Made by a program: the position numbers and the translations under genes | Shown: positions 8,334 through 17,220 of the stretch, one piece after another | Position numbering within the stretch: position 1 is the first letter of the stretch | Layout: each line of letters begins with the position of its first letter | Source: Herbaspirillum sp. SJZ107 | GTDB lineage: Bacteria; Pseudomonadota; Gammaproteobacteria; Burkholderiales; Burkholderiaceae_D | Direction: 5' to 3' | Assembly (NCBI RefSeq): GCF_006715485.1 | Contig: NZ_VFNH01000005.1 | Coordinates: forward strand, 248,001 to 312,000 | DNA: 64,000 bases | The notes under the pieces: generated by a model | Told to the model about the DNA's origin: nothing | Database searches by the model: none | What the model saw: the letters and a program-made list of their open reading frames with translations, nothing else

Positions 8334-9413
8334 GTGAAAGAACAAGCGCCGCCGCTCGTGCCCGTCCTCGCCGCCCTGCCGGTATGCGCCTGCATGGCGA
8401 TCCTGGGCCTGCCGGCGCTCGGCAACAGCAACGCGACCGCGTTCCGCGCGCTGTTCTTCGCAGCCTGCATGCTGTGGATCTTGCCGCTGGCCCTGATGCA
8501 GCGCGCGCTGTGGCGGCGCGAAGTGTCTTGGCGGGTCGCCGCGCCGCTACTGCTGGCAGCCAGCTATGCGATGTCGGTCGTGAACGCCGTGCTCGGGCAG
8601 CGCCTGGCGATCGGCCTCGGGCTGGAAAAGGGCTATCACTGGAACGAGCTGGTGCGAGGATTGGACGGCTGCTGGCTGGCCCTGATCGCGTTCTGCGCCA
8701 TCCACGCGCTCGCCGTCTATTACCTGTCGCTGCAGCGCACCCAGCTGCGCCTGGCCCAAGCCCTCGCGCATGCGCGCGACGCCGAGCTGCGCGCCCTGCG
8801 TCTGCAGGTGAATCCGCACTTCCTGTTCAACAGCCTGAATGCGGTGTCGGCGCTGGTGGCGGCCGGCGCCAACCGCGATGCCAACTGCATGCTGTCCAGC
8901 GTCTCCGACTTCCTGCGCGCGACGCTGTCCCACGACGGCCGCCACGAACATGCGCTGGCCGAGGAACTGGCGCTGACCGAAGCCTACCTCGACATCGAAA
9001 AGGCGCGCCTCGGCGAGCGCCTGCAGCTGGCCATGAAGGCCGGTCCCGACCTGCTCGACGCCGCCGTGCCCTACCTGGTGCTGCAGCCGCTTGCCGAGAA
9101 TGCGATCCGCCACGGGATAGCGCCCTTGAGCACGCCGGGCCGGCTCGACATCCGGGTCGAACGCGCCGGCGCCGGCCTGCTGGTCGAAGTGGTCAACGAC
9201 GGCGTGCCGCCGAAGGACACTGCCGCGAGCAAAGGCGGCGGCATCGGCCTGGCCAACGTGGCCGAGCGCCTGCGCCACCTGTACGGCGCCGACCAGCAGC
9301 TCGAGGCCGGCTGGCGCGCCGACGGCCGCTTCCAGGTGCGCCTGACGCTGCCGCTGCGCCCCGTGGCGCCCGCGGCCGGCGTGGCCGCACCTGCCGAAAG
9401 GATGGCGGCATGA
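8334..9413 (+). CDS. LytS/AlgZ-type membrane sensor histidine kinase
   Basis: 359 residues from the GTG at 8334; a TTG at 8310 is an alternative and neither has a clear ribosome site. Four hydrophobic segments fill residues 8-125. The kinase belongs to the His_kinase (HPK7) group: H-box NPHFLFN at about 160-166 with His as phosphoacceptor, N-box LQPLAENAIRHG near 250-261, and G-box GGGIGLAN near 301-308. Its stop overlaps the ATG of the LytTR response regulator (ATGA), so the two form a co-translated two-component pair. The stimulus is unknown. Confidence 0.88.
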   Translation: MKEQAPPLVPVLAALPVCACMAILGLPALGNSNATAFRALFFAACMLWILPLALMQRALWRREVSWRVAAPLLLAASYAMSVVNAVLGQRLAIGLGLEKGYHWNELVRGLDGCWLALIAFCAIHALAVYYLSLQRTQLRLAQALAHARDAELRALRLQVNPHFLFNSLNAVSALVAAGANRDANCMLSSVSDFLRATLSHDGRHEHALAEELALTEAYLDIEKARLGERLQLAMKAGPDLLDAAVPYLVLQPLAENAIRHGIAPLSTPGRLDIRVERAGAGLLVEVVNDGVPPKDTAASKGGGIGLANVAERLRHLYGADQQLEAGWRADGRFQVRLTLPLRPVAPAAGVAAPAERMAA

Positions 9414-10186
9414 GCCGGCCGATCCGCGTCGCCATCCTCGACGACGAACCGCTGGCCCGGCTGGCGCTCAGGACGCGGCTGGCGCAGCGCCCGGGCTTCG
9501 AACTGGTGGCAGAATACGGCGACGGCGACAGCGCCGCCAGCGGTCTCGCAGCCGTGCGGCCCGACCTCGTGTTCGTCGACATCGACATGCCTGGCAAGAC
9601 CGGCATCGACGTGCTGGCCGGGCTGCCGCGCGCCGAGCGGCCGATGGCGATCCTGCTCACGGCCTACGACGGTTTCGCGCTGCAGGCCTTCGAGCTGGCG
9701 GCCATCGACTACCTGCTCAAGCCGGTCGACGACGAGCGTTTCGAGGAAGCGCTGGAGCGTGCGCAGCGCGCCTTTCCCTACCGCTGCACCGGCGTTGCCC
9801 AACCCGCGTCCGCCCCCGCCGCCGAATGGACGCGCACTTTCACAGTCCGCGTCGGCAATCGCATCGTGCTGGTCGACAGCGTCGACATCGAACGCATCGA
9901 AGCCGACGGCGACTACGCGACCCTGCATGCGCAAGGCAAGACCTACCTGGTGCGCGAGCGCCTGCAGGCGCTCGCGCTGCGGCTCGACCCATCCATGTTC
10001 CAGCGCGTGCACCGCTCCAGCATCGTGCGCCTGGACAGGGTGGTCGAGCTGCGCGCCCTGACCAACCGCGACGCCCTGCTGCGCCTGCGCGACGGCACCC
10101 TGCTGCGCGCCAGCCGCACCTACATGCCGGCCCTGGTCCAGGCGCTGGAACGCCGCCAGCGGGCCGACACGGCCGTGCCGGCCTGA
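9410..10186 (+). CDS. LytR/AlgR-family response regulator
   Basis: 258 residues. A receiver domain (1-120) carries the acidic pocket DDEP at 11-14, phosphoacceptor Asp57 in FVDIDMPG, and Lys in YLLKPVDD. A LytTR DNA-binding domain follows (about 140-250, with VHRSSIVRLDRVVEL). It starts inside the stop of the kinase gene, the normal arrangement for this pair. The ABC-2 exporter genes begin 116 bases further on the same strand and are likely targets; LytTR proteins bind direct repeats near their promoters, but I did not find a clear pair here. Confidence 0.9.
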   Translation: MSRPIRVAILDDEPLARLALRTRLAQRPGFELVAEYGDGDSAASGLAAVRPDLVFVDIDMPGKTGIDVLAGLPRAERPMAILLTAYDGFALQAFELAAIDYLLKPVDDERFEEALERAQRAFPYRCTGVAQPASAPAAEWTRTFTVRVGNRIVLVDSVDIERIEADGDYATLHAQGKTYLVRERLQALALRLDPSMFQRVHRSSIVRLDRVVELRALTNRDALLRLRDGTLLRASRTYMPALVQALERRQRADTAVPA

Positions 10187-10302
10187 CGCCGCCGGCTGCG
10201 CCGACCGTTCATCCAGCCGAATCGACCACTCGTCATATATGGCTCGCCCGGCGCGACCGGCATGGCTAGAGTAGGCGCATCGCCACTCCCCGGAGCCCCG
10301 CC

Positions 10303-11181
10303 ATGCTGGACCTGCAGAACGTCACCAAATCCTTCGGCAAGCAGCTGACCGCCGTGTCCGACCTGTCGCTACGCCTGGCGCCCGGGGTGGTCGGCCTGAT
10401 CGGCCACAACGGCGCCGGCAAGAGCACGCTGATGCAGATGATCGCCACCCTCACCCGGCCGACCGGCGGCCGCATCCTGTTCGACGGCGTCGACATCGCG
10501 GCAAAGCCGGAAGCGATCCGCCGCCGCCTCGGCTACCTGCCGCAGGATTTCGGCGTTTACCGCAACGTCAGCGCGCTCGAATTCATGCAGTACTTCGCGG
10601 CGTTGAAGGGCGTGCGCGACCCGGCGCGCATCCGCCGCCTGCTGGAACTGGTCAACCTGCACGAGCAGGCCGGGCGCATGGCCAGCACCTTCTCGGGCGG
10701 CATGCTGCGCCGCCTCGGCATCGCCCAGGCGCTGCTGAACGACCCCGACGTGCTGGTGGTCGACGAACCGACCGCCGGCCTCGATCCGGAAGAGCGGCTG
10801 CGCTTCCGCAACCTGCTGGCGGAGCTGGGTTTCAATAAACTGGTGATCATCTCGACCCACATCGTGTCCGACGTCGAGACCATCGCCGGGCGCCTGGCCA
10901 TCATGAAGAGCGGCCGCCTGGTGGCCTGCGACACGCCCGACGCGGTCCTCGGCCGCGCGCGCGGCCAGGTGTGGTCGGCCAGCGTCGACGCCGCAGAATA
11001 CGACGTGCTGCGCGCCACCACCCACGTGCTGCAGGCGCTGCGCCAGGGCGAGCGGATCGCGCTGCGCATCGCCCATCCGACCCTGCCCTGCGCTGGTGCC
11101 CTGCCCTCGGAACCCAGCCTGGAAGAAGCGCTCATGGCGCAGCGCTATGCAGTCAATGACACCGTACGGGAGGCGGCATGA
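10303..11181 (+). CDS. ABC transporter ATP-binding protein (ABC-2 type exporter)
   Basis: 292 residues. Walker A GHNGAGKST (34-42), Q-loop LPQDFG (79-84), ABC signature FSGGMLRR (130-137) and Walker B LVVDEPTAGLD (151-161) are intact, with the switch His in ISTHIVSD. The sequence follows the pattern of single-ATPase drug, peptide or lipid exporters of the CcmA/NatA kind. A GGAG lies before the ATG. It overlaps the permease gene by four bases (ATGA), so the two proteins are made together. It lies behind a LytS/LytTR pair, which suggests signal-induced export (inference). Confidence 0.9.
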   Translation: MLDLQNVTKSFGKQLTAVSDLSLRLAPGVVGLIGHNGAGKSTLMQMIATLTRPTGGRILFDGVDIAAKPEAIRRRLGYLPQDFGVYRNVSALEFMQYFAALKGVRDPARIRRLLELVNLHEQAGRMASTFSGGMLRRLGIAQALLNDPDVLVVDEPTAGLDPEERLRFRNLLAELGFNKLVIISTHIVSDVETIAGRLAIMKSGRLVACDTPDAVLGRARGQVWSASVDAAEYDVLRATTHVLQALRQGERIALRIAHPTLPCAGALPSEPSLEEALMAQRYAVNDTVREAA

Positions 11182-12740
11182 ATGCCGGCCTGGTATGCAC
11201 GCTGGCGCTGCTGGAAGCGCGGGTGCGCCTGCGCCGCACGTCGACGCTGGTGACGATGCTGGCGGTGGTGGCCCTCAGCTGGCTGATCGTCTCCGACCCG
11301 GCCGGCGGCCAGACCCTGATGGCAATCGGCGGCGCGCGCGTGCGCTATACCAGTGCGATGCTGGCATTGGGCAGCGCGGCCCAGGCCTCGCTGCTGTTCG
11401 CGCTGGCCGGCTTCTACCTGCTGCGCGGGCGCATGGCGGAAGACCTGCGCAGCGGCATGGGCGGCGTGATCGGCGCCAGCGCGCTGGGCGGCCGCGCCTT
11501 CGTGCTGGGCCGCTGGTGCGGCGGCGTGCTCTACCTGCTGGCGCTGATCGGCGCCTCGATGGCGACCGTGCTGGCCTGCCACCTGGTGCGCGGCGAAGGC
11601 CCGATCGAACTGGGGGTCTACCTGTCGACCTACCTGCTGGTGCTGGGGCCGATGGCGCTGTTCACCGCCAGCTGCGCGGTGCTGTGGGACAGCTGGGCAC
11701 CGCTGATGGGCAAGCGCGGCGACATCCTGTACTTTGCCGTGTGGGCCGGCCAGATGGGCATGCTGCCGGCGCTGATGGCGGGGTCGACCGCGACCACCGT
11801 CCCCTTCGACTTCAGCGGCATGAGCGCCGTGATCGCGGCGCTGTCGGCGCAGGTCGACATCACGAACATGTCGCTCGGGATTGCCGACTTCGACCCGAAG
11901 CTGGCCCCGCTGACGCTGCCGGCATCGCTGTGGCGGGCCGACATCGTGGGCGTGCGCGCCTTCAGTGCGCTGCTGGCCTGCCTGCCGCTGTGGCTCGCGC
12001 TGCCCCTGTTCCACCGCTTCTCGCCGGACCGCGTCAAGCCGGCGCGCAGCCAGGCCCGCCGTTCGCCGCTGGCGCTGCTGAATGGCTGGCTGCGTCCTTT
12101 GTCCCGGCTGGCGCAGCCGCTATTCGGGCTGGCCGCGCGCCTGCCCGGCATCCCGGGACAAGCCATGGCCGACGTCGCGCTGACCCTGGGCACGGCCCCC
12201 ACGGCGATCGCCCTGCTGCTGGCGGCGCAGGTGCTGGCCCTGGTGCTGCCCGCGGCCATGCTGGCGCCGCTGGTGCTCGCTTGTGTCGCCGGCTGGGGCG
12301 TGCTGGTGAGCGACCTGGCCACGCGCGACGGTGACGCCGGCTGCGCTGTGCTGGGCGCCGCAGTGCCGGGCGGCGCGGCGCGCCGCTACTGGCGCCAGCT
12401 GGGCGCAACCTGCATGCTGGGCCTGATGTTCACCGGCGTGGCGGCGCTGCGCCTGGCCGGCTTCGCACCGCTGCGTGCGCTGGCGCTGCTGTCCGGCCTG
12501 TTCGCCCTGGCCGCGTTCGCGACCATGCTGGGCCGCACCAGCGGCAGCGCCCGCACCTTCCTGGTGCTGTTCCTGTTCGGGCTGTACATGGGCGTCCAGA
12601 TCCACGACGTGCCGATGGCCGACGTGGTCGGCTTCCACGGCACGGCAACGCCGGTGTCGGTGCTGGCCTGGAGCGCGATGGGCGCCGTGGCGGCATGCGC
12701 CGGGCACCTGTGGAACCGGCGCCCGGCGCAACTGGCCTAG
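11178..12740 (+). CDS. ABC-2 type transporter permease, large form
   Basis: 520 residues with about 10-12 hydrophobic segments, roughly double a normal ABC-2 permease. Membrane segments occur near residues 28-45, 68-84, 105-135, 145-170, 190-215, 265-285, then a basic cytoplasmic stretch (about 285-330), and another set from about 345 to 515. The layout looks like two half-permeases in one chain, which would let one polypeptide replace a homodimer. It pairs with the ATPase just before it. No substrate can be assigned. It converges on the PEP-CTERM gene with 10 bases between stops. Confidence 0.8.
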   Translation: MNAGLVCTLALLEARVRLRRTSTLVTMLAVVALSWLIVSDPAGGQTLMAIGGARVRYTSAMLALGSAAQASLLFALAGFYLLRGRMAEDLRSGMGGVIGASALGGRAFVLGRWCGGVLYLLALIGASMATVLACHLVRGEGPIELGVYLSTYLLVLGPMALFTASCAVLWDSWAPLMGKRGDILYFAVWAGQMGMLPALMAGSTATTVPFDFSGMSAVIAALSAQVDITNMSLGIADFDPKLAPLTLPASLWRADIVGVRAFSALLACLPLWLALPLFHRFSPDRVKPARSQARRSPLALLNGWLRPLSRLAQPLFGLAARLPGIPGQAMADVALTLGTAPTAIALLLAAQVLALVLPAAMLAPLVLACVAGWGVLVSDLATRDGDAGCAVLGAAVPGGAARRYWRQLGATCMLGLMFTGVAALRLAGFAPLRALALLSGLFALAAFATMLGRTSGSARTFLVLFLFGLYMGVQIHDVPMADVVGFHGTATPVSVLAWSAMGAVAACAGHLWNRRPAQLA

Positions 12741-12750
12741 GCCCTTGTCG

Positions 12751-13278
12751 TCATCGGCTGCGGCTGCGGCGGCGGCGCAGCAGGCCCAGGCCGCCGAGGC
12801 CCGCCAGCAGCAGCGCGGCGCTGGCCGGCTCCGGCACGTCGGCACCGGCGTCGGCCGCGCCGATGGTGGCGGTGATATCGCGGCCGAAGTACAGGTAGGT
12901 CTGGTCGGTCGCGAACTGGAAGTCGTTGCCGAAGCCGTTCACGTAGATATAGAAGTCGTTCGTGAGCGCTTCGACGCTGCCGATGGCCCCCGCTTTGCCG
13001 CCGAATGCATAATTGCTGCCCCACAGTTCGGCGCCGATCTCGTCGGCCGTGTACACGTGGCTGTCGATGACCAGGTCGACGGCGTCGATCGAATCCACGG
13101 CCGCGCCCATGGCAGCGGCCGAGAACAGGATCGAGCCGGTGATCGGTGCGTGCTCGAGGGTGACGAAGTTGTTGGTGAAGCTGCCTACGTTGAAATCCAG
13201 TCTGAATTGCGTGGCATGCGCAGCGGTCGAGAGCAGGACGCAGGCGGCACCGGCCAGTGCGGCGGCGATTTTCTTCAT
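12751..13278 (-). CDS. PEP-CTERM sorted exported protein
   Basis: 175 residues: an N-terminal signal peptide (residues 1-22, ending AAHA), an exported domain rich in Asp, Asn and aromatic residues, and a C-terminal PEP-CTERM signal with VPEPAS, a hydrophobic helix and an arginine cluster (LLRRRRSRSR). Exosortase recognises and cleaves such tails, so the protein is expected at the cell surface or in exopolysaccharide. The exosortase is not in this window. The body resembles other Burkholderiales PEP-CTERM proteins with no known function. An AT-rich leader (about 13279-13335) probably contains its promoter. Confidence 0.88.
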   Translation of the reverse strand: MKKIAAALAGAACVLLSTAAHATQFRLDFNVGSFTNNFVTLEHAPITGSILFSAAAMGAAVDSIDAVDLVIDSHVYTADEIGAELWGSNYAFGGKAGAIGSVEALTNDFYIYVNGFGNDFQFATDQTYLYFGRDITATIGAADAGADVPEPASAALLLAGLGGLGLLRRRRSRSR

Positions 13279-13382
13279 TGAGGTCTCCAGTTTTTATCCA
13301 TTTTTGAAAAAAAACTACGCCAAAAATATTATCTGAAGATCAATTACAAGTCGCGGATTCGTGTGGCGAACGCAGGCTACCT

Positions 13383-13394
13383 ATCAGATCTGAT
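13383..13394. promoter_or_regulatory. Perfect 12-base palindrome downstream of a LysR gene
   Basis: ATCAGATCTGAT is a perfect palindrome about 100 bases upstream of the PEP-CTERM start and just past the stop of the LysR gene. It could be an operator for the PEP-CTERM gene or a chance site. Confidence 0.2.
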
Positions 13395-13410
13395 CGGTGC
13401 AGGCGGCGCG

Positions 13411-14313
13411 TCAAGCGTCGAGAGGACGCGCACCCAGCGCTGCCGCCACGTAATCCACGAAACTGGTGATGCGGGCTGCCAGCACCGTGTTGCGGTAGTA
13501 GACCGCATTGATCGGCTGGAGCACCTCCAGCGTCCGCTCGGGGAACAGCTGCACCAGGCGGCCGCTGGCGCGGTCCTCGCGCGTCATGAAATCCGACAGG
13601 CACACGATGCCGAGGTTGGCCAGCGCCATCTGCCGCAGCGTCTCGCCGCTCGACGACGCGATGGTGGGCCGGATGCGCATGGCGCTGCCGTCGACGTCGT
13701 GCAGCGGCCAGTCGTTCAAGGTCTCCGGTTCGCTGAAACCGAGCAGCACATGCCGTCCGAGCTCGCCTGGCGAGGCAGGCATGCCGTGCCGCGCGAGATA
13801 GGTCGGACTGGCCAGCACGCGGATGCGGCTGGTGCCGAGCAGGCGCGCGTGCAGCGTCGAATCCTTCAGGATACCGATGCGCAGGGCGACGTCGGTGCGC
13901 TTTTCGATCAGGTCGGTGATCCCTTCGTTCGATGCCAGTTCCAGCTCCACGTCCGGGTAGCGGGCACGGAATCCCTCGATCAGCGGCACCAGCACGTGCA
14001 GCATGAAAGGCGTGGCGGCATCGACCCGCAGCCGTCCCGCCGGGCGCATGCGCCGTGCCAGCATCTGCTCTTCCGCCGCATCGACCGAATCCAGGATGGC
14101 GCGTCCGTGCGCCAGGAAGAGCGCGCCTTCCTCGGTCAATTCCAAGCGCCGGGTGGTCCGGCGCAGCAGGGTCGTCTGCAGCTTCTGCTCGAGCCGGCTC
14201 AAGGTACGGCTGGCCGCCGATACCGTCAGTCCGAGCGCTTGCGCCGCGGCCGTGAGCGATCCCGTGTCCACCACGGCCACGAACACCTGCATGTCTTCGA
14301 GAGTCGTCTTCAT
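13411..14313 (-). CDS. LysR-family transcriptional regulator
   Basis: 300 residues from ATG 14313, the normal length. An in-frame ATG at 14346 would place the likely operator palindrome (14325-14342) inside the coding region, so the shorter form is chosen. The N-terminal helix-turn-helix reads MQVFVAVVDTGSLTAAAQAL...VSAASRTLSRLEQKL, and the effector domain follows from about residue 90 in the style of the CrgA/DmlR subgroup. It is divergent from an MFS exporter gene, a common regulator-efflux pair, and probably controls it. The inducer is unknown. Confidence 0.86.
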   Translation of the reverse strand: MKTTLEDMQVFVAVVDTGSLTAAAQALGLTVSAASRTLSRLEQKLQTTLLRRTTRRLELTEEGALFLAHGRAILDSVDAAEEQMLARRMRPAGRLRVDAATPFMLHVLVPLIEGFRARYPDVELELASNEGITDLIEKRTDVALRIGILKDSTLHARLLGTSRIRVLASPTYLARHGMPASPGELGRHVLLGFSEPETLNDWPLHDVDGSAMRIRPTIASSSGETLRQMALANLGIVCLSDFMTREDRASGRLVQLFPERTLEVLQPINAVYYRNTVLAARITSFVDYVAAALGARPLDA

Positions 14314-14324
14314 TCTTGATTCAA

Positions 14325-14342
14325 ACGCAAAAGTCTTTGCGT
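14325..14342. promoter_or_regulatory. Operator candidate between LysR and MFS genes
   Basis: ACGCAAA-agtc-TTTGCGT is a perfect inverted repeat with a four-base centre, 12 bases upstream of the LysR start and about 80 bases upstream of the MFS start. Its position in a divergent regulator-target region supports a LysR binding site. Confidence 0.5.
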
Positions 14343-14422
14343 GCAACTGGCCTTAATCTGCAAATATAAATCATGGACAATGGTGCTTTCGAAAAATTGC
14401 TAGCAAGCGCTTCAAGGATCCA

Positions 14423-15598
14423 ATGAAATCTTCCACTGCACTACTGGCCCTGGCAACGGGTGCCTTTGCCATCGGCACCACCGAATTCACGCCGATGGGC
14501 CTGCTGCCCGTGATCGCCCACGGCGTCGATGTCAGTATCCCGACTGCCGGGATGCTGGTCTCTGCCTACGCGATCGGCGTGATGGTCGGCGCGCCGGTGA
14601 TGACCCTGCTGTTCAGCCGCTTCGGCAAACGGGCCGCACTGATCTCGCTGATGCTCATCTTTACGGTTGGCAACCTGCTGTCGGCATGTGCGCCGGGCTA
14701 TACGACCTTGCTCTTGTCGCGCCTGATCACCAGCCTCAACCACGGCGCCTTCTTCGGCATCGGCGCCGTGGTGGCCGCCAGCGTGGTCCCGAAGGAAAAA
14801 CAGGCCAGCGCGATCGCAGCGATGTTCATGGGCCTGACGGTGGCCAACGTCGGCGGCGTGCCGGCGGCCACCTGGATCGGCCAGCAAGTCGGCTGGCGCA
14901 TGACCTTCGCCGGCACTGCCCTGCTGGGCCTGGTGACCATCGGCGCGCTGTGGCTGGCCTTGCCCAAGGGTGAGCCGGGTACGCGCCCGGACGTGCGCCG
15001 CGAACTGCGGGTGCTGACAAGCCGCGACGTGCTGCTGGCCATGGGCACCACCGTGCTCGGCTCGGGCGCCATGTTCGCGCTGTACACCTACGTTGCGCCG
15101 ATGCTGGCCGAGGTCACCCATGCCAGCCCGGGCTTCGTGGCGCTGGCGCTGATGCTGATCGGCGTCGGTTTCACCGTCGGTAACAGCCTGGGCGGCCGCC
15201 TGGCCGACTGGTCGCTGGACGGTGCCACCAAACTGATCCTGGCCTCGCTCGCGGTCATCATGGTGCTGCTGCCGTTGCTGATGAAAACCCACGTCGGCGC
15301 GGCCATCGGCCTGCTGGTCTGGGGCGCCGCCGCGTTCGGCATCGTGCCCCCGGTGCAAATGCGCGTGATGCAGGCGGCGGCCCAGGCGCCGGGCCTGGCC
15401 TCGTCGGTGAACGTGGGCGCGTTCAACCTCGGCAATGCGCTTGGCGCCGCGCTCGGCGGTGTCGTCATCAGCCAGGGTCTCGGCTACACGGCGGTGCCGT
15501 TCGTGGGTGCCGCGCTGGCGGCTGGTGGCCTGGTGCTGGTCTGGATCGGGAATGCCGGCCAGCGCGATGCGGCCGGCAAGTCGGCAGCTTCGATGTAA
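14423..15598 (+). CDS. MFS transporter, AraJ/PbuE-like 12-TM exporter
   Basis: 391 residues with 12 predicted membrane helices, the size of the DHA1 drug-H+ antiporter family. The first helix contains GAFAIGTTEFTPMGLLPVIA, the hallmark of the AraJ/YdhP/PbuE group, and the loop after helix 2 has a basic motif (FSRFGKRAALI). Members export sugars, purines or drugs; the substrate here is not known. AAGGA stands before the ATG. It is divergent from a LysR gene that is the likely regulator. Confidence 0.88.
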   Translation: MKSSTALLALATGAFAIGTTEFTPMGLLPVIAHGVDVSIPTAGMLVSAYAIGVMVGAPVMTLLFSRFGKRAALISLMLIFTVGNLLSACAPGYTTLLLSRLITSLNHGAFFGIGAVVAASVVPKEKQASAIAAMFMGLTVANVGGVPAATWIGQQVGWRMTFAGTALLGLVTIGALWLALPKGEPGTRPDVRRELRVLTSRDVLLAMGTTVLGSGAMFALYTYVAPMLAEVTHASPGFVALALMLIGVGFTVGNSLGGRLADWSLDGATKLILASLAVIMVLLPLLMKTHVGAAIGLLVWGAAAFGIVPPVQMRVMQAAAQAPGLASSVNVGAFNLGNALGAALGGVVISQGLGYTAVPFVGAALAAGGLVLVWIGNAGQRDAAGKSAASM

Positions 15599-15612
15599 TT
15601 GCGGTATGGCGT

Positions 15613-15640
15613 GTTCCCGTCGCCGGCCCGGCGCGGGAAC
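15613..15640. terminator. Stem-loop after MFS gene, possible terminator
   Basis: Arms GTTCCCG and CGGGAAC enclose inner arms CGCCGG and CCGGCG with a one-base bulge, 15 bases after the MFS stop codon. There is no T-run, so it may be a transcript-stabilising stem and not a classic terminator. Confidence 0.35.
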
Positions 15641-15722
15641 CTGGCCGGAAAGCTGCTTGCCGATCTCGGCCGTTCAGGGTATGGCAACTGTCGACCCATT
15701 GCAGACTGTCGCGACTGCGAGG

Positions 15723-15992
15723 TCAAACCGTTTGTTCGTACCGGGCTTTGAGCTCGGCAATCAATAATGGGTTTCCTTCAACTGAAAGTCCAACATAGGT
15801 TTCGCTCTCGATCTTGAGTTGCCCTTCATGCCCCGACACCGTCCAGTGCTGTATGTCCTGGGAGCCTGCTAGCCCGCTCCATTGATCTCGAGCGGCGTAC
15901 TGCAGATCACTCAATGCGCGCTTTAACCGTGCAAAGACGACTTCGTCGTATTCATCGCCAACTACCCATTTTTCTACTTGCATAACTCTCAT
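15723..15992 (-). CDS. Hypothetical protein, 89 residues
   Basis: 89 residues, no signal peptide or membrane helix. The pattern is an N-terminal helical region (EYDEVVFARLKRALSDLQYAARDQW) and then alternating strands (IQHWTVSGHEGQLKIESETYVGLSVEGNPLLIAELKARY). This looks like a small alpha/beta domain of the kind found beside polymorphic toxin and immunity genes, but I cannot name the family. The ATG at 15992 and a second at 15983 are both possible starts. GC content is lower than that of the neighbours. It stands alone between a convergent MFS gene and the AI-2E permease. Confidence 0.5.
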   Translation of the reverse strand: MRVMQVEKWVVGDEYDEVVFARLKRALSDLQYAARDQWSGLAGSQDIQHWTVSGHEGQLKIESETYVGLSVEGNPLLIAELKARYEQTV

Positions 15993-16098
15993 TTCATGAG
16001 GGGTTAGCAGAGTTGCGAACTTCCGCTTCTGGCCGAAAGCGGCCTCAGCGGATAGACCGCGCCCAATGAAAAATTGGCTTGCGAATTTGTCAAATGCT

Positions 16099-17178
16099 TC
16101 ACAGCTGCTCCTTCTGCTTCACGATCGGATCCCGGGTATGCGTCCAGCCGCTCATCAGCGAATACCCCACCGCCAGCAGCGTCGGTCCGATGAACAGGCC
16201 GACGAAGCCGAACGCGATCACGCCGCCCAGCACGCCCAGTAAGGTCAGCAGGAACGGCAGGCTCGATCCGCGGCTGATCAGCATCGGCCGCACCACGTTG
16301 TCGACGCCGCTGATCACGAAGAAGCCCCACACCAGCATGAACACGCCCCAGCCGGTGCTGCCCTGGTAGAACAGCCAGAGCGCCGCCCCGCCCCAGATCA
16401 CCGGCGGCCCGAGCGGGATCAGCGAGGACACGAACACCAGCACCGACAGCAGGAGTATCGCCGGCACCCCGGCGATGGCGAAGCCGAGCGCCGCCACCAG
16501 GCCCTGGGCCAGCGCGGTGCCGAGCAGGCCGTACATCACGCCGCGCACGGTCTGGCTGACGATGCCGCTGACCGCTTCGGCTTCCTCGCCCATGATGCGG
16601 CGGGTGGCCGCGGCGATGACGGCGTTCAGGGCGGCGCCGTCGCGGTAGAAGAAGAAGCTGACGAAGGCGGCAAGGCTCAGCTGCACGACGCCGGTACCGA
16701 GCATCAGGCCGCCGGCCAGCAGCGCGCGGCGCGCCGGTTCGACCAAGCGCTGGGCCAGTTCCATCATGCTGTCGCGGCTGGCGACCAGCTGGCGCAGGTA
16801 GGCGTCGATCTGCTCGCCCAGCAGCGGGATGTCGCGCACCCATTGCGGCGGCAGCAGTTCGCCGTGGTTGAGCGCCGCCTTGACCTGCTCGAAGGCGCCG
16901 GCGATGTTGTCGGCCAGGTTCCAGGCGACCAGCGCCAGCGGGATGATCACCAGCAGCGTCAGGCTCAGCGTCATGGTGAGGGCGGCCGGCGTGCGGCGGC
17001 CGCGCATGTGCTGCAGCAGCCTCAGATACAGCGGCCAGGACGAGATGACGACGGCGGCCGCGAACAGGATCGCGGCCAGGAAGGGGCGCAGCACGTACAG
17101 GCAGCCGAGCGTCAGCAGCAGGATGGCGGCGGCGCGGGCGTAGTTGCGTCCTCGGGCAGGGTGCGGTCGTGGGTCCAT
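16099..17178 (-). CDS. AI-2E family transporter (YdiK/PerM-like)
   Basis: 359 residues with about eight hydrophobic segments: two near the N-terminus (18-50), one at about 65-85, then a soluble loop (about 90-150), and five or more from 155 onward. The family signature appears as SLIPLGPPVIWGGAALWLF and the late Asn/Gly-rich VDNVVRPMLISRGSSLP. Despite the name, most members have no proven autoinducer-2 role and some act as Na+/H+ antiporters. It follows the sco gene by 42 bases on the same strand and may be the last gene of the oxidase transcript. Confidence 0.88.
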   Translation of the reverse strand: MDPRPHPARGRNYARAAAILLLTLGCLYVLRPFLAAILFAAAVVISSWPLYLRLLQHMRGRRTPAALTMTLSLTLLVIIPLALVAWNLADNIAGAFEQVKAALNHGELLPPQWVRDIPLLGEQIDAYLRQLVASRDSMMELAQRLVEPARRALLAGGLMLGTGVVQLSLAAFVSFFFYRDGAALNAVIAAATRRIMGEEAEAVSGIVSQTVRGVMYGLLGTALAQGLVAALGFAIAGVPAILLLSVLVFVSSLIPLGPPVIWGGAALWLFYQGSTGWGVFMLVWGFFVISGVDNVVRPMLISRGSSLPFLLTLLGVLGGVIAFGFVGLFIGPTLLAVGYSLMSGWTHTRDPIVKQKEQL

Positions 17179-17220
17179 GCGGCGCGGATCGTTCCGATCG
17201 ATGCGCCGGATGGCGCCCTG

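Noticed and set aside
8384..10186. Single frame running through the kinase and response regulator genes
   Set aside because: Only the last 258 codons are real (response regulator); the first part is a shadow of the kinase in another frame. It is not a fused protein.
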